From contig NC_133167.1 of assembly GCF_040802235.1 (NCBI RefSeq), forward strand, positions 101,356,001 to 101,420,000: a DNA stretch of 64,000 nt, read 5' to 3'. The position numbers were made by a program, and so were the translations under genes. Origin of the DNA: Manis javanica (lineage: Eukaryota > Chordata > Mammalia > Pholidota > Manidae). The notes beneath the pieces are model-generated. The model was not told the DNA's origin. It searched no databases and saw nothing but the letters and a program-made list of their open reading frames with translations. Positions 58,766 to 64,000 of this stretch are shown here, piece after piece (position 1 is the first letter of the stretch; each line of letters starts with the position of its first letter).

Positions 58766-61700
58766 TTACTTGTCCTCTGCTCTTTCAGGGGGAGCCAGGC
58801 AGAGGGATTTGCCCATATCCATGTGCAGGAATAGACAGGGCAGTGAGTGACTCTGGCTGATTGCTTCCCAGATGGGAGGTTCCCCCAGTTTCTCCGTCTC
58901 TAAAGAGCTGATAACGTCATAAGATCATTTTCTGGATTAAAATAAGAAAGCAATAGACATGCTTGTTACATAGCAGAAACTCGGTAAATGCTGGTCTCCA
59001 TCTTCAGGTAATATGTCACCCCTGCACACCGAGATGCCCCCCACACAGCTGCGTCCCGTCATGGCCTTGGGTGGGGCCCCATTGTGTGACTCAGCCAGGT
59101 ATGGAGGCTCACTTGAATGTGACTTCCAAAACAATTCTTGCTTCACCTTCCATCTTTATGACAGCGCTTGCTGTTCAGGGTGACCTGATTTCAACTGTGA
59201 AGCTAATTCCAGGATAGAGATGGAGTTTCCCCTGAGCCCTGACCATGCCTCGTTTGTCAGAGTGGCTCTGTGCTGTCACATGCTCCCATTCTTCCCCTCT
59301 TCAAGGCCTGTCTTGCAGATGGCAGCATGACTTGAGCCCAGGAAGGAAAAATCAGGCTCCATAAGACTAAGAGAAAATGCACAAAGAGTCCAATGAACTC
59401 AGGGCTCAGGTCTCAAGAGGAAGTGACTTGTTTCATGAGAGACAGTCATTGCTAGTTCAGTAGAATAAACTTGCATTAGCATGGATCTAGCAGATTTCAT
59501 ATGGGAAGAAAAACAATTTTCCCTCTCCTCTTCTGAGTTCTTCACTGAGACCCTTGTAATGTAAGACAGATTACCAAGAAAAGCAAACAGAATTTTATGA
59601 ATGTGCTCCTTATGTATATGTGAGAGATACCCAGAGAAAAATGAGTAACTCAAAGCAGTGACTCAGAATTCTGGCTTAAATGCCATCTTCATAGGGAAAG
59701 GGCAGGAGGGACGTACACCTCTTAGGAGAGAGAAAATGATTTTTTGGAAAGATGAATGAGACTTCGGGAGGATAGCGGGAGGTGTGACAGTTTGTGATGG
59801 TATGTCTGGGTGTGGTGCCAACTTCTAGGCCTCTCTCCTGTGACAACAGTCAGTCTTCCCCGACGATGAAACTCCCAGGGAGGAACTGATGACAAGTGAG
59901 GTTCTGTCTTTAGGCCAATAACGGGAGTTCAGAGAAAGCTTCTCCTTGCAATTGCTTTTAACTCAAAATAATCCACATACCAAAGAAAAATCTTATGGGG
60001 TGGCATGTCCGGAACTCCTACAGTCATATTTGGGGTGGCCCATTCTGCTTCCCTCCATGTGCAATCATTGGTAAAGATTTATGGACAATTTTGAAGGGGA
60101 AACCAAGAGCATCTTTTGGGTCCTTTGAGGGGGAAAAAGGAAATCTGCCATCCCTTTGCATCAGCTGCTCCATAAAACATGTATATTCATCAGGTATTTA
60201 ATGAAGCACTTTCCAGTGGATAAGACGCAAATTGGAAAGACACCACTGGCATTTTGCAAAGCAGAGTGAATTTCTGCCAACTTACACATCCCTGCAAGCC
60301 CAGGGAGGAAAGGGATAAATGGCCAGGAGGAAGATGGGCTTGATCATCAGATGGTTAAATGTGATGTGATAGCATTCTATTAGAAGTTTTGAAACATTAA
60401 ACATATGTTCTCTTTGTTTCAAACAAACTTGAATAGAAAACATCTGGAGATACACACACAGGAGCAGCACCCTCTGAAACATCTGTGTGTACAGCACACA
60501 CGACACTGGCTGGGCGATAACTGAGCTCCATTCCCACTCTCCCTGCCCCTCTCTACAGGGGGCTGGAAGCCTGCAAAATACATTTCCCAGACTCCCCAGC
60601 CAGCTAGCTGCCAATGAGGTTCTACCAATGAGGGACACAGGGGAAAGGCAGGTGGAAGTGAGAAGCTAATTTTTTTTTAATGTTTTCTGAAGTCTTTGGC
60701 AGTGTCAGTCACAGTGGTACCTGTTGAGTCGTGCTCAGGTGGCCCAATTTCAGTAGCAGTGGAAGCAGGGGGCGCTCCGGCAGCTTCCACAGCAGAGCCT
60801 TCCTGGGCTCCAGCTCCGGCTCGGCCAGCAGAGCATCAGAGACAGGCCATCAGCCATGGGGTGGGGTTTCAGCCCCCCAGCTTCCAAAAAATATTCCAAC
60901 AACAGAAAGGAGCAGTGGGTTAGCCAGCCGCCTCAGTAAAGGTGCAAACGTGGACTCTAGATAACACCTTTTTTTTTTTTTGTCGTTTTTTTGCTCAGTC
61001 AGCCTTAGATGGGTAGCGTCTTCCTGCAGGTACTAAACTCTGAAAGATCTCGACTTCCCTTGTTTTCATCTCCTGCCCTTCAACACATTTGTAGCCAACT
61101 TCCTATGTTAAGTCCCCTCTACTTGAAATTATATAGTAACTTCTGTTTGGCTGACTAGACGCTGACCAATACACTGCACATACTAAACACAAAAAAGGGA
61201 AGGCAAATCAAATTACAATTCCAATGTGTTCAATCCTCTATTCCCCTCGCATTTTGGAACTTACGGAAGGAAAGGGACAAGCAAGATTTTACCCTAAAAA
61301 TATGACAAAACTCAGTTTTTTCTCATGTGTCCTGCAGCTTCTTACCAAGGAAAACAGGTTAACACAGTATTTTAGAGCAAGAGACTTTCCTTTGAGGGAC
61401 ACCTATAACTTTAGTCCTTAATGACATTAATAATAAGTACCTTTCACCAAGTGTTTTTTATATGTTGTGCTTTTCAAATATGTTTTTTCATTTAATTATT
61501 GTAATAACCCTAGAAGTTAGGTATTATTATTCTTGATATATGAGGAAAATAAAATTGTTTTAATGGCACTGGTTGATGGCTTAGTGGCTACATAGTGCTC
61601 TCTCCCTAGAATACATACTTTTGGCAGCGTGCCCTGGTCATTCCTTCCACGCACAGTGCAATCTGTTTCTTCACTCCCTAGAACTTGAGATGGCCTTGTT

Positions 61701-61779
61701 GACTTACTCCAGCTGGAATGTGCTGGAAGAGACCTTTGAGTTCCACAGTCCAGGCTTAAGCTTCTGCCTTCATTCTCTT

Positions 61780-62070
61780 GGAACATTGTCCTGTACTGTC
61801 CCTGAATGCATTAGGTCTAGTCCTTCAAGGGCTGAGAGGTCACGTGGAGAAGGAGCAAGAAGGTGCAGCCGACGGCCAGTATCCACTTCCAGACGTGTGA
61901 GTGTGACCATCTCGGAACTTCCAACCTGATTGCCTTTCACCAAATGCAACTGTGTGAGCAAGCCAGGTTAAAGTGGCAGAGGAGCCGCCCAGTGACCCAC
62001 AGATTCATGAGAGATAATAAGTCGTGGTTGTCTGAAGCCACTCGGTCTCACAGGCAGCAATATAAAACTG
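61780..62070 (+). mobile_element. Ancient LTR (MaLR/ERVL-like), sense
   Basis: GGGCTGAGAGGTCACGTGGA, GACGTGTGAGTGTGACCATC, CGGAACTTCCAACCTGATTG, CCCACAGATTCATGAGAGAT and TGTCTGAAGCCACTCGG follow the remembered sense order of a MaLR-type LTR. It is the opposite orientation of the type at 31650-32090 and 51465-52075. Confidence 0.55.
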
Positions 62071-64000
62071 ATCAAGTGGCCCTTTGTTGTTCTTTGCACC
62101 AAGCAGCTATACTACCTTCATTTGCTGATGGCTTCCCAAGTCCTTCTTGTTGCTAATACGATGCTCGGCTCTCCCCTAGTCGAGGGGCAGGCATGTGACT
62201 TGAGCTGGTCCCATCGATTTCTCTGTCTCTGGAATCTGATTCCTGACCAGGAGGGAGGAGCATTATGGTTCCTGCCATGGAGACCCAGTGCAGGTGCTGT
62301 TCCAGTTCTGTTCCCATCTCAGCTTGTGCTCTCCTTCGATCCTGTGAGCTTTTTCCTGCAAGTTCCCTTTGTGTTCAAGGTAGCCTGAGCCAGTTTCTGA
62401 TGCTTCTGTCCAAATGCCCCTGCGTGGTATACTGTGACAGATCTTACAGGGAATCGTCGCTGGTGAAATAAGAGGTGTGCAGTGTATGTGCGCTGGATGA
62501 AAATACCCTATCAGACACTCCTGCTCTGATTTAACCCGGCTCCTGTGACCTAGAAAGCCTAAGTGATGGTGCAGTCCCTTCCAAATGCTCTCTCTGCCTG
62601 AGGATTTGAACAGGACTTGTATCCACCACTTGTAGGAAGTTCTCACACCTGACTCTGCTGGACCTTTAGCCCAGTCTTGCTGTTAGAATGTTGTCACGCT
62701 GGCCTTCAGTGGATCTATTCTGCGAGGAGTTTGTCAGAGCGCCAGTGGCCCGGAGAGCTGGCACTTCACGGAGTTCACAGAACTGGTTGTGCAACTTCTT
62801 TGTGCCTGTTGGTTACCAAATGTTTGTTTTATGGTCGAATTCAGTGTGAGTCTTGCTTTCATTGTAAAGTACCACCTGGTAGTGACGTTGAGGAGACGAA
62901 CCCGAACGCCCTCCCTACCTCTGCCGCACGCACAGAGGCCCATGCGGCCACACACGGATGTTCACGTCCCTTAGTTGAAGGAAGCTCTCAGGAGCTCTAA
63001 GGCTTGGACAAAGCTTGAATCGAGTGCTAAGAACTTTGTAGCAGGTGTTCTTTATTTCTATGACCCTTTATGGTTCTAGGTATTGGTTCTTCAGCAAGAA
63101 ACCCTTTTATAGGAAGGCACCTTGGTGCTTTTATTAGAAGGATTTCTAGAACTAACAAAATGGGATCGATTGTCCAAGGGGTGTGATTTTAAAGAGTGCA
63201 CCCTGCCTCTCCAAGAACCATTTGTGAAAATATGTCTGCGTTTATGCCCTAAGGTGTATGCATGAACCCGTTTCAGCTTGTGAACAAACACTTAAAGCGG
63301 GACTGACAGTCCTGCAGCCGGGGCAACCTGCCTCAGGCTATAGTCTGAGCCCAGTGTTCTTTTTCATTTCAAAAGGCACAGAAAACCTCTCTGACTTCGG
63401 CTTACTTCTGCGCTGGGCCAGTCATTTTATTTGCTTGCTCTTTTAATACTGCTGTGTCGGTCAGCTTTGGTTAAGGAAGAAAAGTCTTACTTTTTTGCCA
63501 TTAACTATGCTGTGAACTTCCTTTTGGGAACCCTGCAAATAAAATTAATAAGACCATCAAGAGTCCTAAAATTCCAGACTCTCTAGAAACAATATTTCCC
63601 ATCTAATCTTAATATTAATGAAACGATCTATTGAGAGCCAAAGGATTAGTGTGGGATGAGCTATTTGGACAGGGTCTGCATGATGAGTTTGCCGAGACAC
63701 TGTCTCCATGTACCTGTCAGTGTGAAACTTCTGTCTTCCTGCTATGTGCTCAGAAACACCACATAAAAGTGGATGTGCATAACGTGGAAGCGCCCACCCG
63801 GAAGAGGAGAGAAAGCCACTAGAATGAGAAGTCACGTTCTAAAAGCTACTATCGATTCAACTTGTTGTCACTCTAGACCTTGAACTAAGCGCCGTGACCA
63901 CTCAGTGAAAACAAACCCCACATAAACATAGGGTCACACAAAAGGGTTACGTGGTAAACGATTCTGCAGACGTGTTACTGGACAGCAAAGTCTTTAGCGA

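Larger units (their letters stand above)
54501..64000. other. Intergenic DNA to the window end
   Basis: No gene found. A possible CR1/L3 relic is at 54815-54910, a MIR at 58580-58765 and an LTR at 61780-62070. 60540-60650 (TTTCCCAGACTCCCCAGCCA) and 62150-62230 (GGGCAGGCATGTGACTTGAG) resemble LTR text but cannot be placed. 54920-58575, 58770-60535, 60660-61775 and 62240-64000 contain only short frames without recognisable products. Confidence 0.65.

Noticed and set aside
35276..64000. tRNA, rRNA, snRNA, miRNA hairpin or CRISPR array in the intergenic region
   Set aside because: No conserved tRNA boxes, repeat-spacer structure or known small-RNA sequence was recognised by eye; a covariance search would be decisive.

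Overview
The window is mammalian nuclear DNA carrying the 3' two-thirds of one protein-coding gene on the + strand, IRF2 (interferon regulatory factor 2), followed by about 29 kb of intergenic DNA. Evidence is a set of short exons with consensus AG/GT boundaries that join in frame into the IRF2 protein from residue E30 to the terminal C349 (320 residues, human numbering). The repeats are those of a placental mammal: MIR, L2, L1M, MaLR/MLT1 and a Tigger transposon, plus one younger L1 with target-site duplications. I see no Alu, rodent B1/B2, carnivore CAN-SINE or ruminant Bov-tA copies. This fits a non-primate, non-rodent, probably laurasiatherian species, which I cannot name.

Layout: 1-7307 is the end of an intron (intron 2 by comparison with the known gene; exons 1-2 lie upstream of the window). 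Exons 3-9 are at 7308-7407, 8399-8575, 8886-8932, 16136-16253, 26146-26310, 32605-32651 and 33945-34253 (stop codon TAA at 34251-34253). The 3' UTR runs to about 35275, with a single AATAAA at 35249 and a GU-rich downstream element. Exons 3-4 complete the tryptophan-repeat DNA-binding domain. Exons 5-9 encode the regulatory and repression half, including three SUMO-consensus lysines (K137, K166, K293). Introns 5-7 are long (6-10 kb) and full of old repeats.

From about 35.3 kb to the end I find no gene, RNA gene or convincing pseudogene. The content is degenerate MIR, L2, L1, MLT1-class LTR and possible CR1/L3 fragments, two long (GT)n microsatellites and unassigned unique sequence. The long open frames here (up to 227 codons) look like chance or repeat-derived frames.

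I found no unknown multi-gene system. The best second-look items are the 6-nt tandem splice acceptor of exon 7, which can add or remove V177-V178; the L1 inserted 77 bp upstream of exon 3; an IRF-element-like motif across the exon 8 acceptor; a perfect Pumilio-type element in the 3' UTR; a C-rich tandem array in intron 6; and a near-identical 47-bp motif on both sides of exon 6. Repeat family names come from memory of consensus sequences and their edges are approximate.
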